A stretch of DNA of 64,000 nt from Imbricaverruca yamaguchii (lineage: Eukaryota > Arthropoda > Thecostraca > Neoverrucidae), in the NCBI GenBank assembly GCA_034440575.1, contig JAOTOL010001500.1:1127501-1191500 (forward strand), given 5' to 3'. How positions within the stretch are numbered: position 1 is the stretch's first letter; each line of letters begins with the position of its first letter. Made by a program: the position numbers and the translations under genes. The notes under the pieces are model-generated. The model searched no databases. It saw nothing but the letters and a program-made list of their open reading frames with translations, and had not been told where the DNA came from. Below, one piece after another: positions 1-10,538 of this stretch.

Positions 1-227
1 GTTTTACTGGGCGCTGGCGACGCGACTCCGGCAGAGGTGGCGACGCGACTCCTCAGCGGCAGCGTAGGTATCCCCATGAGACGCCGGTCCGCACTGAGAG
101 GCCTGTACAGCACTGCTGTGCACGGTCTAGGTGTCAATTGGTAAAGGCGTCTCCCTGTGGTTCTCCCAGATCGCTTACTCCTTACTCCCTTACTCCCACA
201 CATCCACACGCACCCCTAGGCGCTACA
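1..227. other. No gene seen; GC-rich edge
   Basis: A 14-base motif GGCGACGCGACTCC occurs twice within the first 55 bases, suggesting the tail of a short tandem repeat cut by the window edge. No reading frame or element end is recognised in the rest. Confidence 0.3.
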
Positions 228-737
228 CTTCTAACCACAGTACCTGTAATATAAGCGCGTAATATCGGCTTTCTTTGTGGAGGCGGGGGATGTGTCCACT
301 TCCGGTGTGATCAGTTCCCAGGGAAGCGTTGAAATGGATTCATTCCGTTGAACTCCCTGGAGCCGGAGACCGCTCTCAGAAAAGAAGTCGCATTTTCACT
401 CACTCTCACTGTGTTCGTTTGAGAACAGTGTTAGTGTCCGGTGGAAAAATACATGGGCGTAAGCTGCGTGGTCCGTAGCGTTTCCTTTCATATTTCCTCA
501 TTTCTTCAAACACATGACTTAACTGTAGCTGTCGCTCAATCGGCGATGTACTTGAGCCACATGGTCATATGGCGAAATCATCAACATACAAGGATCGCCC
601 AACGGCCACAGGAAGTGAGTCCCCAATGTCGTTGATCATTACCGCGAAAAGGGTCACACTTAAGACACTTCCCTGTGAAACACAGTTCTCTTGAATGCAC
701 CGATCCGATATGCAGTTGCCGAACCATACACGAAAAG
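228..737 (-). repeat. 510-bp repeat copy 1, chimeric LINE fragment
   Basis: This segment recurs at 32682-33191 in the same orientation with about nine differences that I counted (roughly 98% identity). On the - strand its right half encodes a Jockey-type RT fragment: QGSVLSVTLFAVMINDIGDS followed by the catalytic YVDDFAI, near 565-700. A TGA follows directly after DDFAI, and the remaining ~340 bases to position 228 do not read as RT thumb or RNase H. The RT is contiguous with more RT in the second copy but stops at 737 here. This looks like a 5'-truncated retrocopy sharing its 3' end with copy 2. A segmental duplication is the alternative. Confidence 0.7.
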
Positions 738-892
738 TCATACCAGTCGTCCCGACTGCCAGCCGCTCCCGGTTCGGCGCGATCGACTCTGTCCCGCCGC
801 GGCGACAGCTTGGTCGGCTGGACGGTGCCGTCACGGTGGACGGCCGGACGACGGACTAGCCCGCCTGCGGCCGGACCGCCGCCGGCAGCAGC

Positions 893-1480
893 GCCAGGAG
901 ACGGGCAGAGCGGACCGCCAGGGCGCACCGCCAGGAGACGGCAGAGCGGACCGGCAGCGCGGACCGCCAGGAGACGGCAGAGCGGACCGCCAGGAGACGG
1001 CAGAGCGGACCGCCAGAGCGGACCGCAGGGCGGACCGCCAAGAGACGGCAGAGCGGACCGTCAGGAGACGGCAGAGCGGACCGGCAGGGCGGACCGCCAG
1101 GAGACGGCAGAGCGGACCGCCAGGAGACGGGCAGAGCGGACCGCCAGGAGACGGCAGAGCGGACCGCCAGGAGACGGCAGAGCGGACCGCCAGGAGACGG
1201 CAGGGCGGACCGCCAGGAGACGGGCAGGGCGGACCGCCAAGAGACGGCAGAGCGGACCGCCAGGAGACGGCAGAGCGGGGACCGCCAGAGCGGACCGCCA
1301 GGAGACGGCAGGGCGGACCGCCAAGAGACGGCAGAGCGGACCGCCAGGAGACGGCAGAGCGGACCGGCAGGGGACGGCAGAGCGGACCGCCAGGAGACGG
1401 CAGGGCGGACCACCAGGAGACGGCAGAGCGCACCGCCAGGAGACGGCAGAGCGGACCGGCAAGAGACGGCAGAGCGCATC
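893..1480. repeat. 23-bp GC-rich minisatellite
   Basis: About 25 head-to-tail copies of a unit reading CAGGAGACGGCAGAGCGGAC plus CGC, with some 24-base variants and some truncated 14-15-base units. The unit length is not a multiple of three and contains no stop in any frame, so long arginine/proline-rich frames run through it on both strands. They are not evidence for a protein. Confidence 0.9.
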
Positions 1481-1740
1481 GCCTCGCAGAGGGACGCGTC
1501 TGCCGAGCGAAGCGCCCGGCGAGCTGCTGCCCACACGGCGACGTTCGGAGACCACGCATCGGCCAGTCCCTGAGCGCAGCGACCGGCTCACGCTGCCGAG
1601 CGCGGAGCGGCGCCGATGGCGGGTGATTTGCGCGCCGCGCGTCGGGCGCGCCGTGTCGTCTCGGCCACCGTCAGTGCTGGCGAGCGCTGCTCGTCTCCGT
1701 CGGGCGCGTCCTCTCGGCCGGTAGAGCCGTCGCCGAGCGT

Positions 1741-1840
1741 CACACGTGTCCGGTCTGCGTGTCGGTGGTGATTTGCGCGAGGCACGGGTGCACACGTGTC
1801 TGGTGTGCGTGTCGGTGGTGATTTGCGCGACCCACGGTGG
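1741..1840. repeat. Two-copy 50-bp tandem duplication
   Basis: Bases 1741-1790 and 1791-1840 are near-identical 50-base units, both starting CACACGTGTC and sharing GTCGGTGGTGATTTGCGCGA. Part of the unit (GGTGATTTGCGCG) also appears near 1621. Confidence 0.85.
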
Positions 1841-2290
1841 CCGTGGTGTCACGAACCGCGTCACGAACCGCGGGAGTGAACGGGCGCCCGGCTGCCGCCG
1901 GCGTCGGCCACGCTCCCGGCCGCGAAGTAGTTTGAATTTGTGTTGTGCAGGTGTCGCTACTGTGGTCGCCTGGTGCTATAGGTGGCACCGCTGTGAGTTC
2001 CTGTGATGTTGCCTGGGCAAAGCAGAACAGTTTTTGTCATCCCTCGTGTGTTTCGTGCGTTTTTCCGTGCCGTTTCGTGTTTTGTTCCGTCCTATTCATA
2101 CTGTCAGTGGTGGCCAATCGGAAGTCAGCGGCAATTTCTCGCAGCCAATCAGCGGCCGACGCCGATTGGCTGCCGGAATCAACCTGATAGATTGCCGTCT
2201 AGCAGCTGCCGAAGGCCTCGCGTTGCCCGCCTGGCAGCTTTGAGCCACCACTGACCTACGGTCACGGTAGCGGTCGGTCAGGGATTGACC

Positions 2291-2870
2291 TCTCTCGTGA
2301 CCTAACAGTAGAGACGTTTGCTCTCAGACCCCCCCCCCTCCTCCCTCACTGGTGACCGGTGCAACATATTCATCTGAAACACTAAATACATCTCGACGTT
2401 ACCTGGGTTTGTTCGGCTCGGAGGTGCCCGGTGCTGGCTGCCGGCGGTCCGGTTTCCGATTGGGTCTGCGATGTGTCCATGCACCATTGTAAGGCGTAGC
2501 AGTCTTTCACACATTTCCTGAAGTACAAAACGTATTTACTCTACATATGCGTGGAATTTGTGTTCCGAAAAATTGCACCCGTTATCCCAAGATAAACGGA
2601 CCTGGCAGTAAGAGCGGAGACGAGAGAGAAGAGACACAAGACGAGGAAACAAGGAAACGGGAAAACGAGGCAACGTTGTCATTAGAATCATTCGTCTCTC
2701 CGGTGGCGGGCGGTCCAGGCAGAAGCGGCGCACCGGCAGATTAGGAAATATATGCGGATTGTCTTGTTCTGTTTTGTATGACTCTGTGCTTGGGCTGCAG
2801 CTGGTGAAATCGTAAGTGCAACTACAATAGGATAAGATACACAGCTGAAAACTTACTAGTTGACACAGAA
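2291..2870. other. No gene seen
   Basis: Unique-looking sequence with a C-run at 2330-2341 and short open frames without recognisable domains. Confidence 0.3.
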
Positions 2871-2871
2871 T

Positions 2872-2930
2872 AGGTTGGTTATTGGAATTTAGGGGTGCGT
2901 CGACTGCGTTGGTCATGCAGCGCCCATAAC
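2872..2930 (-). repeat. Short retroposon-tail fragment
   Basis: It starts with GGTTGGTTATTGG and contains GTCGACTGC and GGTCATGCAGCGCCC. It matches the fragments at 34994-35053 (which has a target-site duplication) and 60862-60925. Read on the - strand it ends in an (AACC)n-like tail, so it is probably a severely 5'-truncated SINE or LINE. Confidence 0.55.
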
Positions 2931-2934
2931 ATCG

Positions 2935-3355
2935 TCAGTAAAACATTGAAATGCAAGCAACATCATCAGTGAAACGGTGAAATGAAAGTAACATCAGTGG
3001 AACTGTGAAACGAAAAGAGCAAATGGAAGTAACATCAGTGAAACGGTGAAACAGAGAGAGTAAGTGCAAGCAAACATCATCAGTGGAACAGTGAAACGGG
3101 AGTAGCATCAGTGAACCAGTTAAATCGAAAGAGCAAGCGCAAGCAAACATCAGTAACGGGGTGAAACAAACGCAGTGAAACGGGGGTAACATCAGTGAAA
3201 CAATGAAACCGAAAGAGCAAGCACAAGCAAACATCATCGGTGGAACAGTGAAATGGAAGAATCATTAGTGAAACGGTGAACAGAGAGAGCAAGCGCAAGC
3301 AAACATCAGTGAAACAGAAGTATCATCAGTGAAACAGCGAAACAGTAAGAGCAAG
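2935..3355. repeat. Degenerate minisatellite
   Basis: Irregular array built from variants of ACATCAGTGAAACGGTGAAAC alternating with GAAAGAGCAAGCGCAAGCAA. Many copies differ in spacing. Frames on the - strand reflect the repeat only. Confidence 0.8.
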
Positions 3356-3412
3356 CGAAGATCAGTTGGAGCGACATGGAGCGTCACGGTTCCGAGCGTA
3401 TAGTGTTACATG

Positions 3413-4253
3413 TCAGCGAGGTGTGTAAATCGCTGAAAATTTGACATCCGAGAGAAAGCGAAACAGCTGTCCTGAATTTACAGCGCGTGAATGGTCACCC
3501 AGGAGTTCGCGGGGTGACGGCGGCTGCACGACTCCAAGAAGGCGTCTTCGAGCATCGGCGAATAGGGGGTAGGATATCAGAATATGACGTACTGACAGTG
3601 GTGCGTGGCATCGAGGGCGCTTTGGCCTGTCCTCCCCACAGAGTAGATAGTGGTGCGTTGGGTGTGTGTGCCATAGCCTAAGGCGGCAGAGCACGACTTC
3701 GTCCCGCTTCGCCCTACGATAGGACGAGGGCCACTCCCCAAGATATGGCTTGATTGTCCGCAGTTTGCTGTCCTGCAGTGTGTCCCAACTAGACTGCCAT
3801 TTTTTTAAAAACAAAGGTTGTGATAGAGCGGTCATACTCCCTGTCCTCAAAGAGCCTGCGTATGCGAACGCAGAAGGGGGTGGCATGTATGGTAGGTCCG
3901 CGACGGAATGATGCAAGGAGACGATGGGAGAACACCTGCGAATATGCGGGATGGCCAGGGAATTGGCGCAGCTTACAGGCATAGCGCATCCCGAGCATTT
4001 CGCGGCGGAGCGAGAGTGGCGACTCGTGGGCTTCAGCCAGAAGGCTGGCAGAAGGTGAAGTGCGGAAAGCGCCGGTCACTGTGCGGAGTGCCGAGTGGTG
4101 TACAGTGTCCAGCGAGCGTTCGCTTGTTGCACATGCGCTGCCATATATGAAACATGCGTAGTCCAGTTTCGAACGAATGAGAGAGCGATACAACAATAAC
4201 ATAGTTTTCCTGTCTCCTCCGTAAGATGTGCGTGCAACCACACACACACACAC
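3413..4253 (-). pseudogene. Jockey-like LINE 3' end, RNase H deleted
   Basis: The - strand frame 4253-3789 encodes the post-RT region of an arthropod Jockey-like LINE. Landmarks are LLLYRSLIRSKLDYACF, then VHHSALRTVTGAFRTSPSAS, then LRREMLGMRYACKLRQFPGH. A second overlapping frame (about 3890-3413) gives the C-terminal Cys/His region: LGEWPSS, EVVLCRLRLWHTHPTHHYLL and C-x8-H. The RNase H domain that should separate the two blocks is missing (compare 63376-63975), so an internal deletion joins them near 3790. Frameshifts and the absent upstream RT mark it as dead. Confidence 0.85.
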
Positions 4254-4254
4254 A

Positions 4255-4329
<75 letters not shown>
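4239..4329. repeat. (CA)n then (TA)n microsatellite
   Basis: About 19 bases of CA repeat (4239-4257) followed by 72 bases of uninterrupted TA (4258-4329). Tyr/Ile frames through it are artefacts. Confidence 0.97.
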
Positions 4330-4331
<2 letters not shown>

Positions 4332-5844
4332 CATATAATACACAATATGTCCACAGAGGGTACACAATGGTACCAACCCACCAAAGCTGACCATTCGTCT
4401 GCTGTGCTGAGGTCCTTCATATGTATCCTCATTGATTTCCATGATAGTCTCCTTTGGATATTGCACTGAGTGGTCCACACAGCAGCATTTGCATCATTAA
4501 AAAAAAATAAACCTAGCATATGCACCTTTATACCTTTATGAGCTGGGATTGATTCCCTGTGCCCTTGGGTGTGGATATGTAAGTATATGTAATTGTATAT
4601 GCGGGTATGTGCATGTATGTGCAACTGTGCATGTGCATGTGCCTATTTACATCCATGAATGCCATGGCATCCTTTCTCACCTGGCTAGATACACCATCTG
4701 GATGTTGTTCTGTTGACTGTAGGCTGGATCTCCAAATCAACCAACTACCCAGATGGGTGGCTACCTACCTACCTACCAATTTATCCTCTTTCAGCATCTG
4801 TTCTGTCATCTCTCACAATCTTATTACATACATCCTACCATGCTGTTATGATAGAGTTGCATTAGTACGCAATTACCTCCTACCTACCTAGGTGCCTGGG
4901 TGGCTAGAAATATTACAAATCAAGTCATCATCATTAGCAAGTTCACTTCAGCATGTTAGCCTGAACAGGTGACCACTTTCCCATTTACCTGAGTGGGATA
5001 CCATTCATTAAATCAATTATACATACCACACAATAAAACAGAGCACTTCATGGCAATACCTAGCAACTGCCTAATTTACTATAAAGCCAACCAATTACGA
5101 CTATGAATGGGTATAAACGGCGCTCCTGCATACGACCTTGGAACACCCCATCAATGAAACTCCTCGCATACAAACACTGCGCACGTGTAATGATAATATG
5201 AAAAACTGCAAGATATATTATATTATTCAGCTTCGCAATCAGATTATCCCAAAACTATTATTCAGCTTTGCAATCATAGAACTGCAAACAACTTTATGAA
5301 TAGCACTTCACTTTGTTTGTCAAACCACTTCCTGAAAACTATATTCTAAGGCATATCCATTACTCGTTTTATTTAGACGCAATTTATTTACCATCACCCA
5401 CTGTGCTCAACCAGACGGCGACAAAAATGAACAAGAAATGTTTGTTGAATGCTTGAATGCTTTAAAAAAAAAGCACGAAACGCGTGTGACTCGGTTTGTA
5501 ACTAGAATGAAATGAAAACCGAAATGAAATTTTAAAAAATAAATGGGCCTTACAAACATATTGAATTGTATACATGTCTCTTTCTTTATTTTCTTTCTTT
5601 TCTTCTTTCCTTGTGACACCCCAGTCTGGGTCCAGATGAGAAAAGGAGAAAAAATATACTGGTATCGGAATCAGGTTAATTAGGTGAAGCAGAAAACCGA
5701 GACAAGGTAAGGTAGGAATCTAAGGAGTATTACGGTGACCGGAGATATATATCAAGGGCAGGCCAGTTTTCTCGACTACTTAAAACAGGGACTGGGAGAT
5801 GAATTTTCTGGATGTGAACACACCCTAAGACAATGTGATTTCAG
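4330..5844. other. AT-rich intergenic, no gene
   Basis: Contains short CTAC-type tracts (4762-4778, 4879-4890) and a 24-base near-duplication ATTATTCAGCTTTGCAATCA at about 5224 and 5259. No domain is recognised in any frame. Confidence 0.4.
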
Positions 5845-6497
5845 TTTGCCGCCAGGTGTTAAGGTGGGAGGACGTGCGCCGGAGCTCCAGGTTTCCAGAT
5901 AAGTCGTTGCAGAACAGGGCAGTACTCTAGTCTAAGCTGGGGATAGGTGTTTAGCAATTACTTCTGTGATTATATTTCATTATTTTTTATCTTATAAGCA
6001 TTTTCGTAGCACGCAAACTATACTATATTAACCTAGCGACGCCGCGGGCGCCATCTTTGTGTGCGCCAAGGCGAGGCCTCGTGGCTTTCGGCGTGTTCTC
6101 GACGCTTCGTTTTCTGTAGTAGGAGATATTACAAGTGTGTAGATTTCATAAGTACATTAGACAACATTCATACTATCCTAACATACTTTATTTATTTTTT
6201 GGTGTGCATAGTGTGTTTGGTGTTGAAGTTTAAGATAGTTTAATTAGTAGTAAGTTGGGGGTATTCATAAGTGCTGTGTGACTGTTCATTTTTCTGTCTA
6301 GCCATAAGTGATATCAAAAGGGATATTCATATAGTTGTCTACTTGTGTGGAAGACAATTAGATTAGACATCTTGTTTATTTATTTTATTTAAAAACAAAC
6401 AAACAAATAAACAAACAATTGTTTAATAGTTTCTGCTTTTCTTGAGGTACTCACATAATTAACTGACAGTATAGGAGGTAGCGATTTATAGTGAATG
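5845..6497 (+). repeat. Repeat family A, copy 1
   Basis: AT-rich non-coding repeat that matches the reverse complement of 55832-56621. Landmarks in order: TTGCCGCCAGGTGTTAAGG, AAGTCGTTGCAGAACAGGGC, AGCAATTACTTCTGTGA, GGGCGCCATCTTTGTG, then CAGTATAGGAGGTAGCGATT at the end. The two copies have diverged substantially. The GCGCCATCTT core looks like a YY1-type site (AAGATGGCGCC on the other strand). No coding capacity; element class unknown. Confidence 0.75.
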
Positions 6498-6598
6498 ATA
6501 AAACTACAACTAAAACGCACGTACATCGAACACAAGGTGTAACAGACATAAAACGAAGCATAAAACAACCTACGAGGAAGCTATGTAAACATCTACGC

Positions 6599-7107
6599 TA
6601 TTTATGACTCAACTGCGCCATCTAAGAATTTGAGAAAATGCGTGCCCATAAACGCTTCATTCGTGATGGTCGTCGCCTAATTCGCAGCCTAACTGAGGAT
6701 GATAAAATAACAGCTCAAGACGATTCCAAAAGCACAGACGTGATATTATAGGATTTAGAAAGTGAGTTGAATTGAAAATATTTCTATTTTAAAATAACAG
6801 GGGCTTGGGCAGGCCCCTGTCATCCCCATGCCTTCCTGCGTGTCGGCTCGAATGGTACAACTGGCGTCATCTGGGGTACAACTTTTGGGCCGTTTTAATG
6901 GTTTCATGCATTTTGAAATGGTAATATGTTCAATTCAACTGACTTTCTAAATCCTATAATATCACGTCTGTGCTTTTGGAATCGTGTTGAGCTGTTATTT
7001 TATCATCCTCAGTTAGGCTGCGAATTAGGCGACGACCATCACGAATGCAGCGTTTTAGGGGTACACATCTTCTGAAATTCTTAGATGCCGCAGTTGAGTC
7101 ATAAATA
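6599..7107. mobile_element. Long-inverted-repeat element flanked by TA
   Basis: The left arm (6599-6776) and right arm (6929-7107) are inverted repeats of about 178 bases with roughly 90% identity, separated by ~150 bases. Outer ends read TTTATGACTCAACTGCG and its complement, with TA dinucleotides outside (6599-6600, 7106-7107). This fits a non-autonomous Tc1/mariner-like or foldback element with a TA duplication. The spacer holds a short palindrome, GGGGCTTGGGCAGGCCCC. No transposase is present. Confidence 0.75.
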
Positions 7108-7132
7108 TATGACAGAATAACACATATATTTA

Positions 7133-7172
7133 AGAAGGACTTTTGTGTTCAGAATAACACAAAAGTCCTTCT
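7133..7172. repeat. Perfect 17-bp hairpin
   Basis: Arms AGAAGGACTTTTGTGTT and AACACAAAAGTCCTTCT are perfect complements around a 6-base loop (CAGAAT). It sits 26 bases beyond the long-inverted-repeat element. No T-tract or other sign of a terminator. Confidence 0.85.
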
Positions 7173-7248
7173 GCTGAGTCACCGATAGAACTTGGCCACC
7201 GCCATCAAATATGGAAGCTTCATATGCCGCTTACCTTATCTTCATATC

Positions 7249-7593
7249 TTATCCTTGTATGGCAAAATAAAGAACCGGTTCAATTACTTTGATGCCACTT
7301 CTATTCACATTAATTTTAACACGACCATTATCAGCAAACTGGAACTGGAGCAGGATGACCTTGCCGTCGTTGCCGGCTTCTTCGCCTACAAAATGAGGCG
7401 TCAATACATCGTTTGGCTGTCCGACGTCTGAAGCACCGGAGGCGCTCCTGGCCGTTGTGTCCAGCTCTTGGTTAATCACCACCGATCGTGGCGGGCGCTG
7501 GATGCCACATACGTGGTAGAGGGCGATGCCAAAACAGTTCAATTCTGATATCCGCTTCATCATGGACTCAACCTGTACAGGCGAAACCAGCAT
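7249..7593 (-). CDS. Uncertain 114-codon open frame
   Basis: An ATG-initiated frame in mixed-composition DNA with balanced amino-acid use, including FVGEEAGNDGKVILLQFQFA near residues 67-86 and a C-terminus FAIQG. An in-frame TGA lies a few codons before the ATG. I recognise no family, signal peptide or membrane segment. It could be a transposon remnant or chance. Confidence 0.2.
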   Translation of the reverse strand: MLVSPVQVESMMKRISELNCFGIALYHVCGIQRPPRSVVINQELDTTARSASGASDVGQPNDVLTPHFVGEEAGNDGKVILLQFQFADNGRVKINVNRSGIKVIEPVLYFAIQG

Positions 7594-7845
7594 CGTGAGA
7601 CCCGGTGGGCGTCATTAGTAGCCGGCAGCCGAAGCTAGGAGTGTGGCTAGTTGTGTGAGACGGAGGCTGACTCGAGTTAGGCTGCATGTGCGCATCGTCT
7701 GGTTGCGCAAGAACTCTGCTCGGCAGAGCGCAGGGGTGGGCATCTAGGCAGGTCCGCCATCATGTCACCAGGCAGCGATAGGATGTCCACCCTCACACTG
7801 CCGGCCATGTGTCACCGTCTCTGCTGTGTGTCGTGTCGTGTCGCT

Positions 7846-8165
7846 CGGTTCTGCCCTTTGTAACCGTGTTTGTTGTTGCCACCGTGACCAGGGGCGGACT
7901 GGCGGCGCCTCCTGTGTTGCCCGTTCTGGCGGCACTTTGCATTGGTTTCATGCCGCCCGATCCTACCGTTTTGTTGGCGTGTTTTGCTGCTGCCACTGCG
8001 ACCACTGACGGGTTGGCGGCGCTCCCTGTGTCGGCCCGTCCTGGCGGCACTTGACTCTGCCGTCGTATCGCCCGGTCCCACTGTCCGGTTGGCGTGTTTT
8101 GCTGCTGGCACTGTGACCAGGGGCAGACAAGCTGCGCCCGTCCTCGCGGTACTTGACACTGCTAC
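7846..8165. repeat. Three-copy ~113-bp GC-rich minisatellite
   Basis: Units begin near 7846, 7957 and 8072, each containing a TGTTGGCGTGTTTTGCTGCT-like segment, a CACTGTGACCAGGGGC-like segment and CGTCCTGGCGGCACTTG. Copies are 75-85% alike by eye and the third is slightly shortened. Frames on both strands follow the repeat. Confidence 0.8.
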
Positions 8166-9061
8166 CGACTCTGGTACTGCTATTAAACAGGTGTGGCGTA
8201 TGCCATTTCATTGTTGCTCATGAGGCCTATGATCATTGATTTGAAAGAACGATATGCAAAGTCTCTTCTCCACGAACTTCGATTGTGATCCTTCATTCAT
8301 GCTCTGAATCGGAAACAGCACATAAGCCGACTAGGTCGACTACGTGGACGTGTAGGAGTGTTTTTAATCATCCAGATCTAGTTCTGAAAGCATTGTTAGG
8401 GAATGCCGCCAATACATGCCTGACCGCTTTTAGTACCCCATGTCTGACCGCTTTCCAGTCCATCCGCCGAATGTAACCTCCGAACTAGAATGAAATTTTA
8501 CATACTTTTGGGATGGGTCAACCCCCGTTTACGACTGGCGTGAGCCCACCTCCCCAATATATGGGCCTTCCTGTTACCTGCAGGCATTGCGTCTCCCAAA
8601 TCGTTTTCTGGAAGTTCCACCCATGTTGCTGAGCTGGTACGGAGGTTCACAGATGCCCCCATAAAAGGAATGTCTGCCTCCACGTGCTCCCTATGATCCT
8701 GTCGATCTTAAAAAGGAAACGATTGTCCCCCTTCCTTGCCTCCTATATCAGGGGCACTGCCGCATATAGAGGGGTTAAAAGGTCTTTCGGTCAATTAATT
8801 TTGGCATGCAGCACCATAAGACCAATGCTAAATTTGATGTACATTAAGGGACTCGACCCCCTCCCCACCTTATTCCATCATGGTGACGACCACACTTCAG
8901 ATACGTCCTTACTGCATTTCGCCGCGGTAAGATGATAATTCTCTGCCATATTTGACCTGTCCTACCTCGCTTTCTACGTTCTTCCGCGTATAATATGTGT
9001 ATAAAAGGTATTGGAGATCCCTTCCGGGACTATGACGCCCTAAGTTTTCCACCTGCACCTC
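8166..9061. other. No gene seen
   Basis: Mixed-composition sequence with short frames only, ending just before the family B element. No recognisable domain. Confidence 0.3.
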
Positions 9062-10083
9062 TTAACACTCGCACGTCCGGCGGTCCGCTCCAACTTCGCA
9101 TGTCCGGGGGGGGGGAGGCAGATGATTGCCCCCTCCTAAGATCTCTGGAACTATGCTAGCTAGCGACAAACGGAAACAGGCGTTGTATAGCGGGTGACGG
9201 GCTCTATCGAAAGTGTTTCGGTCATTTTTCGATCAGGTCAACATTCAGATCACTGAGCCATCATAGGTCAAATTCGACCGGATCAGGTGGGACTCAGATA
9301 TTGACACATATCTCAGGACAGGTAACAGATAAAAACAAATGGCGAACGCTATTCGACAGTCCTTGAAATGCGCTACCGGCAATATGCGGTGTAATTTAAG
9401 GCCAGGTCAACCGAAACTCAGGTCAAGGTCATGAATGCATGACCTCAGGTCAAGGCCTAGGGAGGTCGTGTAAGGTATCAATCGAAACGTCTTGACGATG
9501 CAAGCAAAATGACGGTAATTTCAGCCTTCTAGCTCAATGCAGTGCGATGTAATGCGCATAAATGTGTAAAGATCTGAGGTGACCTCAGAGACCTTGGTTA
9601 GGTCACTGAGCAAAAATGTCAAAGGTAACATTGAGCATAACTTCCATCTACATGCCACAACTGTTGTGAGAGCATTCCGAGCGCAAATATGTAACTGGGA
9701 AACATTTGTATATTTTACCATAGCCCTATAATGGGGAAGCCATGGCAGCGACCTGACCTAAGGTCAATGCTACGAAAAAATCCGATATACATATTGTGGT
9801 CCCTGAAGAGCTCATGACATGTTATAAGTTTGAAATCCATCGCCCAACTTTTGTGGACGTTATGCCACCTAGAACTCCGAGTGTAGTTGGGTCACTTCGC
9901 CTGACCTGGTGACCTGACCTGAAATGACCCAGGATTAAAAATATATGAGGATATGCGGAAACGACCAATGAACAGCTATGCGAGGTTTGGCCTTGCTAAC
10001 CCTATTAGTTTGGCGGCACGTGAGGAAAAACCGGAGGGGGGCAGATATCTGCCCCCCCCCAGCCACGGACTTCCGCGGGTTAA
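9062..10083 (+). mobile_element. TTAA element, family B copy 1, AGGTCA-rich
   Basis: A 1,022-base non-coding element bounded by TTAA (9062-9065 and 10080-10083). Left terminus TTAACACTCGCACGTCCGG, right terminus (inverted) TTAACCCGCGGAAGTCCG. Near each end lies G-run, CAGATATCTG-like core, C-run; at 10036-10057 this is a perfect 22-base palindrome. TTAA target and CCC-starting termini are piggyBac-like. The interior holds 14 exact AGGTCA/TGACCT hexamers between 9235 and 9920, including a direct pair with no spacer (9420-9431), as TCAAGGTCA. Hexamers near the left end point right and those near the right end point left. The copy at 57118-58140 is inverted and almost the same length. Confidence 0.85.
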
Positions 10084-10523
10084 ATACTCATTTTATCACC
10101 CGTACTATGCATACGCTGCGTATATTCGACAGCGTGTTAGCGGCTTGGCCCGCATTAAGGGGTACCCCTGATGACGTCATATAAGGACCCTCGCAGAAAG
10201 CTGCGCAGTAGGGATGACGCAACCTCGTATATATCGCCGTGGGCCTTGGGTGTGGCTGACAGGCTGGCAAAACCAAGATAACTAGAAACAACTATCTGGG
10301 CAAAACCGGCCCCTGTCAATGTGCATTTGCAGCCGGGGACGTCATCTGGGCGCTGATTTGGGTTCAGCAGGTTATCACGACAGCAAGAAATGGTACTTTT
10401 ACACGTACGTTCCTGACTAACAAGTATACGTGAGTGCTATAAATTATACGTCATCTGAAACCTTGTTTTATGGTATTTCGATAATCATGGGAGGCTTTCA
10501 CCTGAACGTCTTAGTTATTGTGT
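10084..10523. other. No gene seen; one CRE palindrome
   Basis: Contains ATGACGTCAT at about 10171, a perfect CRE-like palindrome, but no adjacent transcript evidence. A segment near 10275-10345 holds GGCCCCTGTCA and GACGTCATCTGGG, resembling the spacer of the element at 6599-7107. Confidence 0.3.
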
Positions 10524-10538
10524 AAAATGGTGTTATTT

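Larger units (their letters stand above)
740..2290. other. GC-rich, CpG-rich block with CCAAT boxes
   Basis: GC and CpG content is far above the flanks. Within 2110-2175 there are three CCAAT/ATTGG motifs, at about 2113, 2143 and 2163. All long open frames here lie in or next to the minisatellite and look like low-complexity artefacts. It could be a CpG-rich promoter of a gene with no recognisable exon, or simply repeat-driven GC richness. Confidence 0.3.

Noticed and set aside
441..635. 64-codon frame conserved in both 510-bp copies (also 32895-33089)
   Set aside because: It is antisense to the RT fragment; conservation reflects recent duplication of the DNA.
675..1724. Long open frames of 226-349 codons on both strands
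   Set aside because: They cycle through a 23-base minisatellite without stops; composition is repeat-driven.
4033..4624. Tyr/Ile-rich frames
   Set aside because: Translations of the TA microsatellite; the same applies to 56510-56964.
10171..10180. CRE palindrome as a promoter element
   Set aside because: No gene or transcript sign nearby.
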